Positions 35,512 through 45,624 of a stretch of 64,000 nucleotides of DNA are shown one piece after another. The notes beneath the pieces were generated by a model. The model made no database searches and had not been told where the DNA came from. It saw only the letters and a list, made by a program, of their open reading frames with translations. Made by a program: the position numbers and the translations under genes. The DNA lies in assembly GCF_026586805.1 (NCBI RefSeq), contig NZ_JAPFHA010000024.1:1-64000 (forward strand). The letters are read 5' to 3'. Each line of letters opens with the position of its first letter. Within the stretch, counting starts at the first letter, position 1. Source of the stretch: Niveibacterium sp. 24ML (GTDB taxonomy: Bacteria > Pseudomonadota > Gammaproteobacteria > Burkholderiales > Rhodocyclaceae).

Positions 35512-36861
35512 TCAGATGTCGGCGCCCTCCGCCCGGTACTGCTGGAGCTTGTAGCGCAGGGTTCGCTCGGAAATGCCGAGCTTTTCAATTGCCAGTTTGC
35601 GTGAGCCGCCGACTGATTTCAAGGTATCGAGAATGTGTTGCCGCTCCAGATCCTTCATGTTGCTGGGTTTTTCGTCGATGACCGGGGCTGGGGCAATGAC
35701 CTGAGCCTCACTGGCCGGTGCTGCTGAGCTGCCAAGCTGCGGCAGGCACAGGCGCATATCAGCCGCTTCGACCCACTCTCCACGCGCGAGGATCGCGGCG
35801 CGCTGCAGGGTGTTTTCAAGCTCGCGGACGTTGCCGGGCCAGTGCCAGGCGGCAAGAATTGCCGCTGCGTCCGGCGTGAGGCGCGCGAGCTTGCCGATCC
35901 GCGTGCCGTGGCGTTGCAGAAAGTGCGTCGCAAGCGCCGCGACGTCGCGGGGTCGCTCACGCAGACTGGGGATGGCGATCGGGAACACGTTGAGGCGGTA
36001 GTAAAGGTCTTCGCGGAAGCGGCCGGACTGCACTTCGCGCAGCATGTCGCGGTTGCTGGTAGCGAGCACCCGGATATCCAGTGCGATCGGTTTCTTGCCG
36101 CCGACCCGTTCGACTTCTCGCTCTTGCAGCACTCGCAGGAGTTTGGCCTGGAGCGGCAGCGGCATTTCCGATATTTCATCGAGCAGCAAGGTGCCGCCCT
36201 CTGCCTGTTCGAACTTGCCAGCCTGGGCGGTTTGCGCACCAGTGAAGGCGCCCTTCTCGTACCCGAACAGCGTTGCTTCAAGCAGGGTTTCGGGGATCGC
36301 CGCGCAGTTGATCGCAACGAAGGGCCCGCCTACCCGGCGCGAATTGCGGTGGATGTAGCGCGCAAAGACTTCCTTACCGGTACCGGATTCGCCGGTCAGC
36401 AAGACCGTGGCGTCGGTTTCCGCAACGCGGGCGGCCAAAGCCAGGGCTTCGCGGGTACGCGGATCTTCGGCCACCATTTCCGATTCGTCCGGCACCGTCG
36501 TGGCATAGCGGCGCACCTGTTCGAGCAACACGGCCGGCTCGAAGGGCTTGAGCAGGAAATCGCAGGCGCCGGCGCGCATGGCGGCCACGGCGGTGCCTAC
36601 ATCGCCGTAGGCGGTCATCAGCATCACCGGCAGTTGCGGATGCCCGGCGCGGATCGCATCGAGCAGCTGCAACCCATCCATGGGCTGCATGCGCAGATCG
36701 CTGACCACCAGGTTGAAGGCACCGCGATCCAGCGCGGCCAACGCGGCCGGCCCGTCGCCCACCGCCGTCACGACATGGCTGGCGGTTTCGAGCGTGAAGG
36801 CCACGGCATCGCGGATATCGGGATCGTCTTCGACGACGAGGATGTGGAGCGTTTCGATCAT
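35512..36861 (-). CDS. flrC: Sigma-54-dependent flagellar response regulator FlrC/FleR
   Basis: 449 residues. The receiver domain has phospho-acceptor Asp55 ([12 protein letters not shown]). The AAA+ domain has GESGTGKE (157-164) and the sigma-54-contacting GAFTGA (204-209). The C-terminal Fis-type helix-turn-helix is [21 protein letters not shown]. It would be phosphorylated by the adjacent kinase and activate sigma-54 promoters such as those before fliE and flgB. Its start overlaps the flrB stop by 4 bases. Confidence 0.93.
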   Translation of the reverse strand: MIETLHILVVEDDPDIRDAVAFTLETASHVVTAVGDGPAALAALDRGAFNLVVSDLRMQPMDGLQLLDAIRAGHPQLPVMLMTAYGDVGTAVAAMRAGACDFLLKPFEPAVLLEQVRRYATTVPDESEMVAEDPRTREALALAARVAETDATVLLTGESGTGKEVFARYIHRNSRRVGGPFVAINCAAIPETLLEATLFGYEKGAFTGAQTAQAGKFEQAEGGTLLLDEISEMPLPLQAKLLRVLQEREVERVGGKKPIALDIRVLATSNRDMLREVQSGRFREDLYYRLNVFPIAIPSLRERPRDVAALATHFLQRHGTRIGKLARLTPDAAAILAAWHWPGNVRELENTLQRAAILARGEWVEAADMRLCLPQLGSSAAPASEAQVIAPAPVIDEKPSNMKDLERQHILDTLKSVGGSRKLAIEKLGISERTLRYKLQQYRAEGADI

Positions 36862-37973
36862 GCGGCGTCCTCGCGGATCGGCAGGGGCAGCGACAGGACA
36901 AACGTGCTGCCCTGCCCCGGAGTTGATTGCAACGTGATGTCACCACCGTGGGCGCGGGCCACGCCACGCGCGATCGCCAGGCCCAGGCCCGTGCCATCGG
37001 CACGGGTGGTGAAGAAGGGTTCGAACAGGCGAGCTTCGAGCGCAGCATCGATGCCACGGCCGTTGTCGATTACGGTGAACTCGACACGCCCGCTGGCGTG
37101 CGCTGCGGCGAGGCTGATCCGCCCGCCCTCGCCCACCGCCTGCAGCGCGTTTTCCAGCAGATTGGTCAGCGCGCCGGCAATATCCTTGCGGTGGCCGGCA
37201 AAGCGCAGGCCGGGGCAGGCGCAGCGGCTGGTAAAGGCCACGGCGCGGCGCGCGGCAACCGGCTCGATGGTGTGTTCAAGTTCGGCCACCAGTTCGCAGA
37301 TATCGAAGTCTTCGGTGCCGAGCACTTCGCCGCGCGCAAAACTGAGCATGTCGCGGATCAGGCGTTCGAGGTGGCGCAGGCGATCCAGCGTGCGATCGGC
37401 GCAGCGCGCACGGTCGGCCGGGCTGAGTGTGGGTTCAGCGAGGTTGCCGGCATACAGCAAGGCGGCTGCCAGCGGCGTGCGCAACTGGTGAGCGAGTCCG
37501 GCGACCATCTCGCCCATTGCAGCCAGGCGCTCATTGCGTGCGGCGTTGCGGCGCATCAGCCAGGCCTCGGTCACGTCGTGCAGCAGGACGATGCGGCCGC
37601 CCGCCGAATCCTGCGCGGTTTGTGACATGGCAATCCGCCGCACGGCATCGGGCAAGCCGGCTTCGAACTCGGTCGGCGATTCGGTGGGCCGGAGCATCGC
37701 ACTCGATACCGACAGCCAGTCACGCCCGACCAGGCCTTCGGCAAGCATGGCGCAACCCGCGTCGTTCACCTGCTCGATCCGCCCCATGGCATCGAGCAGC
37801 ACAACCCCCGCCGGCAAGGCGGCCAGCAGGCCGGTCAAGCGCTCGTTGAGGCGTTCGACCTGCCGTTCAAGCCCCGAGTAGGCGTGCGTGAGCTGCGCCG
37901 AGGCTTCCGAGAACTGGCGGAAGGCTTCGGCAAGCTGCGCGGCATCGAGGGGTGGCTGGATCGTCTCTTGCAT
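36858..37973 (-). CDS. flrB: Flagellar two-component sensor kinase FlrB/FleS
   Basis: 371 residues from ATG 37973. No transmembrane segment is visible, so it is cytoplasmic. A PAS-like region (about 50-130: [20 protein letters not shown]) is followed by HQLRTPL with the phospho-accepting His, then the N box [10 protein letters not shown]1 DNGRGID and G2 [11 protein letters not shown] of the ATPase domain. It is the partner of FlrC, coupled through a 4-base overlap. The divergent gene is fliF, with 167 bases between. Confidence 0.92.
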   Translation of the reverse strand: MQETIQPPLDAAQLAEAFRQFSEASAQLTHAYSGLERQVERLNERLTGLLAALPAGVVLLDAMGRIEQVNDAGCAMLAEGLVGRDWLSVSSAMLRPTESPTEFEAGLPDAVRRIAMSQTAQDSAGGRIVLLHDVTEAWLMRRNAARNERLAAMGEMVAGLAHQLRTPLAAALLYAGNLAEPTLSPADRARCADRTLDRLRHLERLIRDMLSFARGEVLGTEDFDICELVAELEHTIEPVAARRAVAFTSRCACPGLRFAGHRKDIAGALTNLLENALQAVGEGGRISLAAAHASGRVEFTVIDNGRGIDAALEARLFEPFFTTRADGTGLGLAIARGVARAHGGDITLQSTPGQGSTFVLSLPLPIREDAA

Positions 37974-38140
37974 GATGTGGTGGAGCAAAGCGGCCCGAAT
38001 CGCAGATTAAAGGCAGCGCGCCGGCAAGAACCGGCGAATAGGCGGCAAAAACTGCCGCTTAAACGGACTTTGCGCTTGCCGCCGGCACAAGACAATGCGG
38101 TCATCCAGAAAAGGGCCTTTGCGCCCAAGAGGTCGAAACC

Positions 38141-39874
38141 ATGGCCGATGCCGAACTGACTGCCGAGCAACCCGCGCCGCCCCAGTCCCCGCTGGAGCTG
38201 ATCCGCGAGAATTTCAACAAGCTCACGGCGCGCCAGAAGATTGCCGGCGCGATTGCGATTGCCATGTCGATCGCCTTGCTCACCGGCATGTGGCTGTGGA
38301 GCAAGCAGCCGAACTACGCGGTGCTGTTCTCAGGCCTGGCGGAAAAGGATGGCGGCGCCATCGTCACCGCGCTGCAGGCGCAGAACATTCCGTTCAAGGT
38401 GACCGACAACGGTTCGGCAATCCTGGTGCCCTCCAACCAGGCGGCTGAGCTGCGCCTGCGCCTTGCAAGCCAGGGCCTGCCCAAGGGCGGCTCGGTTGGC
38501 TTCGAGCTGATGGAAGGCAACCGGATCGGGATGTCGCAGTTCCATGAGCAGGTTAACTACCAGCGCGCGCTTGAAGGCGAGCTGGGTCGCACGATCGGCT
38601 CGCTCAACGCGGTGCAGAACGCGCGGGTGCATCTGGCGATCCCCAAGCAGACCGCCTTCCTGCGCGACGAACAGAAGCCCTCGGCATCGGTGGTGCTCAC
38701 GCTGCACGGCGGCCGTGTGCTCGACGGTGGCCAGATCGCCGGCATCGTGAACCTGGTGTCGGCCTCGGTGCCGCAGCTCACCGCATCGGCGGTGAGCGTG
38801 ATCGACCAGAACGGCAACCTGCTCACCACGCGCGCCGACCCGAGCGGGCTCGATGCCACCCAGATCAAGTATGTGCGCGAAATTGAAGAACGCTTCGTGC
38901 GGCGGATCGAGAGCATCCTCGAACCGATCGTCGGGCCGACCAATCTGCGCGCGCAGGTTACCGCCGACGTCGACTTCGACCAGCAAGAACAGACCGCCGA
39001 AACCTACAAACCGAACCCGAGCCCGAACCAGGCCATCCGCAGCCAGCAACTGGCCGACGCCTCCACCATGCAGCCCGCACCTGCGGGCGTGCCCGGCGCG
39101 CTGACCAACCAGCCGCCGGTGCCGGCAACCGCGCCGATCACAACGCCCGCAGCCCCCGGCACCCCGGGCGCCGCCAACCAGGCGCAGCCGCTGTCGACCA
39201 CCCGCAACTCCACCACCAACTATGAACTCGACAAGACCGTGCAGCACACCAAGCGCGCGCTGGGCCAAGTGCGCCGGCTGTCGGTCGCCGTGGTGGTGAA
39301 CCACAAGTCCGAGCGCGACCCGAAGGGCAACGTCAAGACGGTGCCACTGACCGAAGCCGAGATGAAGCAGGTGAACGATCTCGTGCGCGAAGCGGTCGGC
39401 TATAACGAAACGCGTGGCGACACGGTTAACGTGGCCAATGCGCCCTTCACCGATGCCGCGCGCCGTGGCGACGATCTGCCGGCCTGGAAAGACCCCGAAC
39501 TGCGCGAGCTGGCAATGCAGATCGGCCGCTGGGCCCTGCTCGCCATGCTTGCGCTGTTCCTGTGGCTGCGTGTGCTGCGCCCGCTGGTGCGCACCGTTGC
39601 CCCGCCCCCGCCGCCCGTGCCGGCTCCCGGCGAAGCGGGTTCCGAGGCCGCAGGCGAGGCCGAAGAGGAGGAAGGCTACGTGGTCAGTCTCAGCGAACCC
39701 GAAGAGATCCCGGACGACCAGCTCCTGCCGCCGGAGGTACGGCTGGAAGAAATCGCCCGCATGAGCTTCGAACGCAAGATCGCGAAGGTGCGCGAAATCG
39801 CGGTGAAGAACCCGAAGGTCATCGCAACCCTGATGAAGGAATGGATGGGGAGTTCGCCAAATGAGCGACGCTGA
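38141..39874 (+). CDS. fliF: Flagellar MS-ring protein FliF
   Basis: 577 residues. An N-terminal transmembrane helix (GAIAIAMSIALLTGMWLW, about 35-52) is followed by the YscJ/FliF ring domains (YAVLFSGLAEKDGGAIVTAL, LPKGGSVGFELME). A Pro/Ala-rich periplasmic linker lies at about 300-360, a second transmembrane helix at about 455-475 (WALLAMLALFLWLRV), and the FliG-binding C-terminus at the end. It forms the first ring of the basal body. It starts the plus-strand fli operon; its stop overlaps fliG by 14 bases. Confidence 0.96.
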   Translation: MADAELTAEQPAPPQSPLELIRENFNKLTARQKIAGAIAIAMSIALLTGMWLWSKQPNYAVLFSGLAEKDGGAIVTALQAQNIPFKVTDNGSAILVPSNQAAELRLRLASQGLPKGGSVGFELMEGNRIGMSQFHEQVNYQRALEGELGRTIGSLNAVQNARVHLAIPKQTAFLRDEQKPSASVVLTLHGGRVLDGGQIAGIVNLVSASVPQLTASAVSVIDQNGNLLTTRADPSGLDATQIKYVREIEERFVRRIESILEPIVGPTNLRAQVTADVDFDQQEQTAETYKPNPSPNQAIRSQQLADASTMQPAPAGVPGALTNQPPVPATAPITTPAAPGTPGAANQAQPLSTTRNSTTNYELDKTVQHTKRALGQVRRLSVAVVVNHKSERDPKGNVKTVPLTEAEMKQVNDLVREAVGYNETRGDTVNVANAPFTDAARRGDDLPAWKDPELRELAMQIGRWALLAMLALFLWLRVLRPLVRTVAPPPPPVPAPGEAGSEAAGEAEEEEGYVVSLSEPEEIPDDQLLPPEVRLEEIARMSFERKIAKVREIAVKNPKVIATLMKEWMGSSPNERR

Positions 39875-40859
39875 CGAGGGAATCAACAAAGCCGCACTGC
39901 TGCTGCTCACGCTCGGCCCCGATGAGGCGGCCGACGTACTCAAGCATATGTCGCCGCGCGAAGTGCAAAAGCTTGGCCTCGCCATGACCAAGCTGGTGCC
40001 GCAGGGGCGCGAGGTGATCGAAGCACTGATCAACGAAGTGGCGATCTACGCCGCAAAGAGCTCGCCGGTACAGGCGGACGACGAGAAGATCCGCATCATG
40101 CTGACCAAGGCGCTGGGCGACGAGCGTGCCGCCAACCTGCTCTCGCGCGTGTTGCAGGGCTCGGATACGGCCGGCATCGAATCGCTCAAGTGGATGGATG
40201 CCGCCACTGCCGCCGACCTGATCAAGAACGAGCACCCGCAGATCATCGCAACGATTCTGGTGCACCTGGAATTCGACCACGCTGGCGAAATCCTCAAACA
40301 CTTCTCCGAGCGCCAGCGCAACGACGTGCTGCTGCGCATCGCCACGCTCGACGGCGTGCAACCGGCCGCGCTAAAGGAACTCAACGAAGCCCTGACCCGC
40401 GTGCTGTCGGGCTCGACCCAACTGAAAAAGACCTCGATCGGTGGCGTGCGCCACGCGGCCGACATTCTCAACTTCGTTGGCAGCGCCGCCGAAACCGCGA
40501 TTCTGGACAACGTGCGCGAGTACGACCCGGATCTGGCCCAGCGCATCCTTGACGAGATGTTCGTCTTCGACAACCTGATGGACGTCGACGACCGCGGCAT
40601 CCAGACGATTCTGCGCGAAGTGCAGTCCGACCAGTTGGTCATCGCGCTCAAGGGCGCCAACCCCGAAATGCGCGAAAAGGTGTTCAAGAACATGTCGCAA
40701 CGTGCGGCCGAGATGCTGCGCGAGGATCTGGAATCGAAAGGCCCGGTGCGGCTGTCGGAAGTGGAAGCCTCGCAGAAGGAAATCCTCAAGATCGCCCGCC
40801 GTCTGGCCGAGGAAGGCCAGATCCAGCTGGGCGGCAAGGGCGGCGACGATTTTGTCTGA
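39861..40859 (+). CDS. fliG: Flagellar motor switch protein FliG
   Basis: 332 residues. It has the EHPQ motif (KNEHPQIIATILVH, about 118-131), the GGVRHAADILN middle segment, and the C-terminal torque domain with alternating charges (FDNLMDVDDRGIQTILREVQ, then ALKGANPEMREK). It couples stator force to rotation and sits on the MS-ring. It overlaps the 3' end of fliF and is followed by fliH after 18 bases. Confidence 0.96.
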   Translation: MSDADEGINKAALLLLTLGPDEAADVLKHMSPREVQKLGLAMTKLVPQGREVIEALINEVAIYAAKSSPVQADDEKIRIMLTKALGDERAANLLSRVLQGSDTAGIESLKWMDAATAADLIKNEHPQIIATILVHLEFDHAGEILKHFSERQRNDVLLRIATLDGVQPAALKELNEALTRVLSGSTQLKKTSIGGVRHAADILNFVGSAAETAILDNVREYDPDLAQRILDEMFVFDNLMDVDDRGIQTILREVQSDQLVIALKGANPEMREKVFKNMSQRAAEMLREDLESKGPVRLSEVEASQKEILKIARRLAEEGQIQLGGKGGDDFV

Positions 40860-40877
40860 TCGCGGAGCTGACTAGCC

Positions 40878-41603
40878 ATGGCGCTCGACTTGATCATCCG
40901 CGCGAACCAGGCCACCGGGGCCTACCGGCGTGTGCAGTTCGAGGACTTCGCAGCGCCGGCCCCGGCCGAGCCGCTGCCGGCTGAAGCCGAGACCGAACCG
41001 GCAATCGCCGCGCCGGCCGAAGCCGAAACACCTGCCGAAGAGACCGCGCCGGACCTGCCGAGCGGGCCACTTGAAATCGCACCCGGCGTTCATCTGCCTA
41101 CCGCCGAAGAGGTCGAGCGGATTCACCAGGATGCTTACAAGGCCGGCTACGACATTGGCTACGAAGAAGGCAGCGCGCGCGGCCGGCTTGAAGCCTCTGA
41201 ACTGCACCAGTTGCTGACCCGCTTCGACGAAACCCTGGGCAATCTTGACGAAGCCATTGGCAGCGAGATCCTGGCCCTGTCGCTCGAAGTTGCGCGGCTG
41301 GTGGTGCGCGACCACATCGCGCGCAAACCCGAATCGCTGATCCCGGTGCTGCGCGAGGCACTCGCACAGTTGCCGCAGCAGCACGGCACGGTGCACATCC
41401 ACTCGGAGGACGCCGCCCTGGTCAAGCACTACCTGAGCGAGCACTACGCCCACGTGGGGCACCGCGTGGTTGAAGACGACTCGCTCGAACGCGGCGATTG
41501 CCGCATCGAGATCGGCGGCACGCAACTGGACGCTACCGCAGCAACCCGCTGGCGCCGCGTGGTGGAAAACCTGTCCACCGCACACCCCTGGAGCGATGAC
41601 TGA
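40878..41603 (+). CDS. fliH: Flagellar export regulator FliH
   Basis: 241 residues. An Ala/Glu/Pro-rich N-terminus is followed by the FliH glycine-containing helix ([20 protein letters not shown], about 96-115) and a C-terminal domain ([35 protein letters not shown]). It inhibits and positions the export ATPase FliI. The stop overlaps the fliI start by one base. Confidence 0.93.
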   Translation: MALDLIIRANQATGAYRRVQFEDFAAPAPAEPLPAEAETEPAIAAPAEAETPAEETAPDLPSGPLEIAPGVHLPTAEEVERIHQDAYKAGYDIGYEEGSARGRLEASELHQLLTRFDETLGNLDEAIGSEILALSLEVARLVVRDHIARKPESLIPVLREALAQLPQQHGTVHIHSEDAALVKHYLSEHYAHVGHRVVEDDSLERGDCRIEIGGTQLDATAATRWRRVVENLSTAHPWSDD

Positions 41604-43006
41604 TGGCCCGCCTTGCTGAAGCCTGGCGTGGCTACCTGCAGGACTGCGGCAAGATGGCCAGCGTCGCATCGCCCTACCAGGTGGCCGGGCGCCTGACCCG
41701 CATCAACGGGCTGGTCATGGAAGCCTCGGGCCTGAAGCTGCCGCTCGGTTCGGGCTGCCGCATCCTGATCCCCGGCGGCGGATCGGTCGAGGCGGAAGTG
41801 GTTGGCTTCACCGGCGACAAACTCTTCATGATGCCGACCGACGACGTCTTCGGCCTCGCCCCCGGCGTGCATGTCGTCCCCAATGACCCGGCCCAGCCGC
41901 AGCTGAGCACCGGCGAACGGGTTGAACCGCGCCGTCGCGCCTCTGACCGCGCCAAACACCTGCCGGTGGGCGACGAACTGCTCGGCCGCGTCGTCGATGG
42001 CGCCGGGCGTCCGCTCGATGGCCTGGGCCCACTGCTGGTCAAGCACACGCGCTCGCTGCAGAGCCGCCCGGTCAATCCGCTGACCCGCGCGCCGATCGAT
42101 TCAAGCCTGGATGTGGGTATCCGCACCATCAACGCCTTGCTCACGGTGGGGCGCGGCCAGCGTCTGGGGCTTTTCGCCGGATCGGGCGTGGGCAAATCGG
42201 TGCTGATCGGCATGATGGCCCGCTACACCGAAGCCGATGTCATCGTCGTCGGGCTGATCGGCGAACGGGGCCGCGAGGTCAAGGAGTTCATCGAACACAA
42301 CCTCGGCGCCAGCGGCCGTGCCCGCTCGGTGGTGGTGGCCGCGCCAGCCGACACCAGCCCGCTGATGCGCCTGCAAGGCGCGGCCTATGCCACCACGATC
42401 GCCGAGCACTTCCGCGATCAGGGCAAGGATGTGCTGCTGATCATGGATTCGCTGACCCGCTACGCGATGGCGCAGCGTGAGATTGCTCTTGCGATCGGCG
42501 AGCCGCCGGTTACACGCGGCTATCCGCCATCGGTGTTTGCACGCCTGCCCGCGCTGGTCGAACGCGCTGGCAACGGCGCCGAAGGGGGCGGCTCCATCAC
42601 CGCCTTCTACACCGTGCTGGCCGAGGGCGACGACCAGCAGGATCCGATTGCCGACTCGGCGCGCGCCATCCTCGATGGCCACTTCGTCTTGTCACGCGCA
42701 CTCGCCGACCAGGGGCACTACCCGGCAATCGACATGGAGCAATCCATTTCGCGCGCCATGCACAACCTGATCAAACCCTCGCACTTCGAGCTGGTGCGGC
42801 GCTTCAAGCAGCTGTTCTCGCGCTACCAGCGTTCGCGTGACCTGATTGCGGTGGGCGCCTACCAGGCCGGTGCCGACCCGGTCCTGGACGAAGCCGTGCG
42901 CGCCTATCCGCAACTGGAAGCCTTCCTGCAGCAAGGCATCAACGAACGCGCCAGCTACGAAGCCAGCCTGGCCGGGCTGCACACCCTGTTCGGCGTCGAA
43001 ACCTGA
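41603..43006 (+). CDS. fliI: Flagellar type III export ATPase FliI
   Basis: 467 residues with Walker [14 protein letters not shown] (about 189-201), [14 protein letters not shown], and the Walker B region [19 protein letters not shown], typical of F1-beta-like export ATPases. It energises unfolding and delivery of export substrates together with FliH and FliJ. A 106-base gap with its own promoter candidate precedes fliJ. Confidence 0.96.
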   Translation: MARLAEAWRGYLQDCGKMASVASPYQVAGRLTRINGLVMEASGLKLPLGSGCRILIPGGGSVEAEVVGFTGDKLFMMPTDDVFGLAPGVHVVPNDPAQPQLSTGERVEPRRRASDRAKHLPVGDELLGRVVDGAGRPLDGLGPLLVKHTRSLQSRPVNPLTRAPIDSSLDVGIRTINALLTVGRGQRLGLFAGSGVGKSVLIGMMARYTEADVIVVGLIGERGREVKEFIEHNLGASGRARSVVVAAPADTSPLMRLQGAAYATTIAEHFRDQGKDVLLIMDSLTRYAMAQREIALAIGEPPVTRGYPPSVFARLPALVERAGNGAEGGGSITAFYTVLAEGDDQQDPIADSARAILDGHFVLSRALADQGHYPAIDMEQSISRAMHNLIKPSHFELVRRFKQLFSRYQRSRDLIAVGAYQAGADPVLDEAVRAYPQLEAFLQQGINERASYEASLAGLHTLFGVET

Positions 43007-43042
43007 ACCACGCCGCCAGCAGATCGCGGCGCACCCGAGGTT

Positions 43043-43071
43043 TTGCGCAAGACCGATCCGGGGCGTATATA
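43043..43071 (+). promoter_or_regulatory. Candidate sigma-70 promoter before fliJ
   Basis: TTGCGC (43043-43048), a 17-base spacer and TATATA (43066-43071) fit -35/-10 positions, in an AT-rich patch 40 bases before the fliJ ATG. Each box matches four of six consensus bases. It could boost fliJ-fliK expression within the operon. Confidence 0.4.
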
Positions 43072-43112
43072 TTTAGAGTCTCAGTCTGCCACCTGGCCCG
43101 ACCATCGCTTCA

Positions 43113-43574
43113 ATGCCCTCCGCGCTCGAAACCCTGATCGAACTGGCCCAGAGCCGCATGGACGATGCGGCAAAACGACTCGGCGAACTGCTCAGCAGCG
43201 GGCAAGCGCACGAGCAGAAACTCGCCATGCTGGTCGAGTACCGCGAGGAGTATCACAACCGGTTTCGCAGCGCCGCGCAGTCCGGCATTTCGCCGGATGC
43301 CTGGCGCAATTACTCGGTCTTCCTCGCCAAACTCGATGAAGCCGTGTTCGAGCAGGAGCAAGTCGTCTCGCGTGCGCGGCTGCAGGTAGAGGCCGGCAAA
43401 CAGGCCTGGGTGGACGAGCGCAATCGCAAAAAGGCCTTCGACACCCTCGCAACACGGCATCAGGCCGCCGCGCTGCGCAAGGAAAACCGCGACGAGCAGC
43501 GCATGACCGACGAGCACTCGGCCAAGCTCTTCCGCGACAAGTCCGACGACGCCGAAGACCCCCCTGCGGACTAG
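43113..43574 (+). CDS. fliJ: Flagellar export chaperone FliJ
   Basis: 153 residues forming one long antiparallel coiled coil: MDDAAKRLGELLSSGQAHEQ, LAMLVEYREEYHNRFRSAAQ, then FEQEQVVSRARLQVEAGKQA. This is the FliJ/CesT-like pattern and length. FliJ is the stalk of the export ATPase. It lies between fliI and fliK as in related operons. Confidence 0.9.
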   Translation: MPSALETLIELAQSRMDDAAKRLGELLSSGQAHEQKLAMLVEYREEYHNRFRSAAQSGISPDAWRNYSVFLAKLDEAVFEQEQVVSRARLQVEAGKQAWVDERNRKKAFDTLATRHQAAALRKENRDEQRMTDEHSAKLFRDKSDDAEDPPAD

Positions 43575-43638
43575 ACTGGCACGCGCCTTGCTGAAGTGGC
43601 GTTATCCCAAGCGGAACAAGCGCCCCGAGGAGCCCAGA

Positions 43639-44886
43639 ATGCCCGTCACCAACAGCTTCATGCCATCACCGATGCCGGCACCGGCAAAGATGACCGCGCC
43701 GGTAGCCCCCACGCAGCCATCGCGCCCTGTCGACGCCGAGGCCAAGCGCGATACGCAGAACCGGTTCGCAAACACGCTCGATGCCCGCGTGCAAGCAGGC
43801 AAGGCCGCTGAGGGCAAAGCAGCGCAAGGCCCCGCCACGGCTGAGGCCAGCGCCGAAGGCAAGGAAGCCGGCGATGCGAAAGCCGTGGCCGAGACCGAGG
43901 CGGCAGAGGCAAGCCTTGCCGTTGTCGACGACGCGGCGCAGCTGGCGCAACTGAGTGCTGCGCTGCTGGCCGCATTTGGCAACGCCGCGCCTGCCGCCAA
44001 CCCGACACAGGCGCCCGGCACCACGGCGCAGACCGATGCAGACGGCGCGCTCGGGCTGGCGGCAATTGCCGCCGGGGCCGTGTCCGCAGACGGCAATGCC
44101 CTGCCGGCAACGGCAGATCCTGCCGCGCAGGCACTGATCGCCGGCCCGACCGGGCAAGGCTCCCTCGCCAACGCGGGCACCGGCAGCGAGGCGAAACTGG
44201 CGGGCGGCGTGACGGAGGCCGGTGCAGCCCCCACTGGCAGCACACCCTTGCAGGCGCCGGGGCTGAGCGTTGCAGACAAGCCGGGCAAGCTCGAAGCACC
44301 TGCCGACGCACTGCAGGCCAGCGCCAGCAAAGCCGGCGCCGAATCCCTGGCCCCCGCAAACACAACACCGCAGCCGCCGGTGCACGCCTTCCACGATGCG
44401 CTGACCAGTCGCACACCCGAAGCGCCGCGCGCCGAAGCACCGCAGTTTGCAGTACGCACGCCGGTCAGCAACCCGGGTTGGACCGAAGACATCGGCAACC
44501 GCATGGTCTGGATGGCGGGCAAGGAACTGGGGCGGGCGGAACTGATCCTCACGCCGCCGCATCTGGGCCGTGTCGAGATCAGCCTGCGGCTCGACGGCGA
44601 GCAGACCAGCGCCACCTTCGTCACCGCCACGCCCGCAGCACGCGAAGCCATCGAGCAAGCGCTGCCACGCTTGCGCGAACTGATGACCGACGCCGGCCTG
44701 AACCTGAGCCAGGTGAACGTCAGCGCGAACAGTGGCAAAGACCCGTCGCAGGAACGCGCGGCATGGGGAAGTGGCACGCGCGCGGGTGTTTCCGCCAACG
44801 GCAATGACGACGCAGAGCCGCTGAGTGGCGTCGCGAGCCGTCCGGTTTTGCGCAGCGGGCTCGGAATGATCGACACCTTCGCCTGA
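43639..44886 (+). CDS. fliK: Flagellar hook-length control protein FliK
   Basis: 415 residues from ATG 43639, with GAGGAG upstream. The first 280 residues are a low-complexity Ala/Thr/Pro/Gly ruler region. The C-terminal hook domain has ELILTPPHLGRVEISLRLDG and ATPAAREAIEQALPRLRELM, then DAGLNLSQVNVS, the conserved FliK end. It measures hook length and switches export specificity. A 144-base gap follows. Confidence 0.92.
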   Translation: MPVTNSFMPSPMPAPAKMTAPVAPTQPSRPVDAEAKRDTQNRFANTLDARVQAGKAAEGKAAQGPATAEASAEGKEAGDAKAVAETEAAEASLAVVDDAAQLAQLSAALLAAFGNAAPAANPTQAPGTTAQTDADGALGLAAIAAGAVSADGNALPATADPAAQALIAGPTGQGSLANAGTGSEAKLAGGVTEAGAAPTGSTPLQAPGLSVADKPGKLEAPADALQASASKAGAESLAPANTTPQPPVHAFHDALTSRTPEAPRAEAPQFAVRTPVSNPGWTEDIGNRMVWMAGKELGRAELILTPPHLGRVEISLRLDGEQTSATFVTATPAAREAIEQALPRLRELMTDAGLNLSQVNVSANSGKDPSQERAAWGSGTRAGVSANGNDDAEPLSGVASRPVLRSGLGMIDTFA

Positions 44887-44911
44887 ATTGAATGCCGGTA
44901 GGGCCTCAGTT

Positions 44912-44944
44912 CGGCGCTTAAAGCGCCGTAGACAGAGGGAATAA
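44912..44944 (+). promoter_or_regulatory. Palindrome with a weak FliA-like promoter before fliL
   Basis: CGGCGCTT-A-AAGCGCCG (44912-44928) is a 17-base palindrome shortly after the fliK stop. Overlapping it, TAAAGCGC (44919-44926), 10 bases, then GGGAATAA (44937-44944) partly matches the FliA consensus TAAAGTTT-N11-GCCGATAA. Either an operator/terminator element or a weak late promoter for fliL. Confidence 0.35.
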
Positions 44945-45030
44945 TCACACCTGACAGTGACCTGCCCGCATTAAACACCCGTGCATGAAGCTGCAAGGCC
45001 TTACCGACTGAACCTGAAGGACGCTGAAAA

Positions 45031-45594
45031 ATGTCGAGCAAGCCGGCCAAACCCGCCGCAGAAGGCGAAGCCGCCCCCAAGAAGAGCAAGAAGATGCTGA
45101 TCATCATCATCGTTGCGGTGCTGGTGCTGGCCATTGCCGGCGGCGGCGCCTTCATGATGATGAGCAAGAAGAAAAAGGCCGACGCCGAGGGCGAGGACGC
45201 CCATGCGGAAGAAGCACCGCCGGCCGTGAAGGTGGACCCCAAGGCGCCGCCGGTGTTCATCCCGGTTGAACCCTTTGTGGTGAACCTGCAGCCGGAAAAC
45301 GGCGAGCAGTACCTTCAGGTCGTGCTGACTTTCCGTGTCGCGGACACCGCGACCGGCGACAAGACCAAGCTGCTGATGCCGGAAATCCGCCACCACGTCC
45401 TGATGCTGCTTTCGGGCAAGAAGGCTTCCGAGATCGCCAGCCCGGAAGGGCGTGAAGCCCTGGCCGACGAGATCAAGGAAGTTGCCAACACCGCGCTGGG
45501 CTATGAACCGCCCAAGAAGAAGAAAAAGAACGACCACGGGGGTGACGGCGGGCCGGTGATGTCGGTGCTTTTCACCTCATTCATCATCCAGTAA
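45031..45594 (+). CDS. fliL: Flagellar basal-body-associated protein FliL
   Basis: 187 residues. A Lys/Ala-rich cytoplasmic start and one transmembrane helix (LIIIIVAVLVLAIAGGGAFM, about 23-42) are followed by a charged linker and a periplasmic domain (FVVNLQPENGEQYLQVVLTF, then IRHHVLMLLSGKKASEI). FliL surrounds stators and helps torque. An AAGGAC ribosome site lies 10 bases upstream. The C-terminus carries a Lys run (KKKKKN) within it. Confidence 0.93.
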   Translation: MSSKPAKPAAEGEAAPKKSKKMLIIIIVAVLVLAIAGGGAFMMMSKKKKADAEGEDAHAEEAPPAVKVDPKAPPVFIPVEPFVVNLQPENGEQYLQVVLTFRVADTATGDKTKLLMPEIRHHVLMLLSGKKASEIASPEGREALADEIKEVANTALGYEPPKKKKKNDHGGDGGPVMSVLFTSFIIQ

Positions 45595-45624
45595 GGGCGA
45601 CACGGGGCAGAACGGGGCGCAACC

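Noticed and set aside
38101-38140. GGCAC...TGC element before fliF resembling a sigma-54 promoter
   Set aside because: The GG-GC spacing is 11 bases, not 10, and the -12 box is poor; a similar off-spacing match before flgA was rejected too.
43602-45260. Minus-strand open frame of more than 500 codons opposite fliK
   Set aside because: Low-complexity Ser/Ala shadow of the high-GC fliK gene, with no domain or ribosome site.
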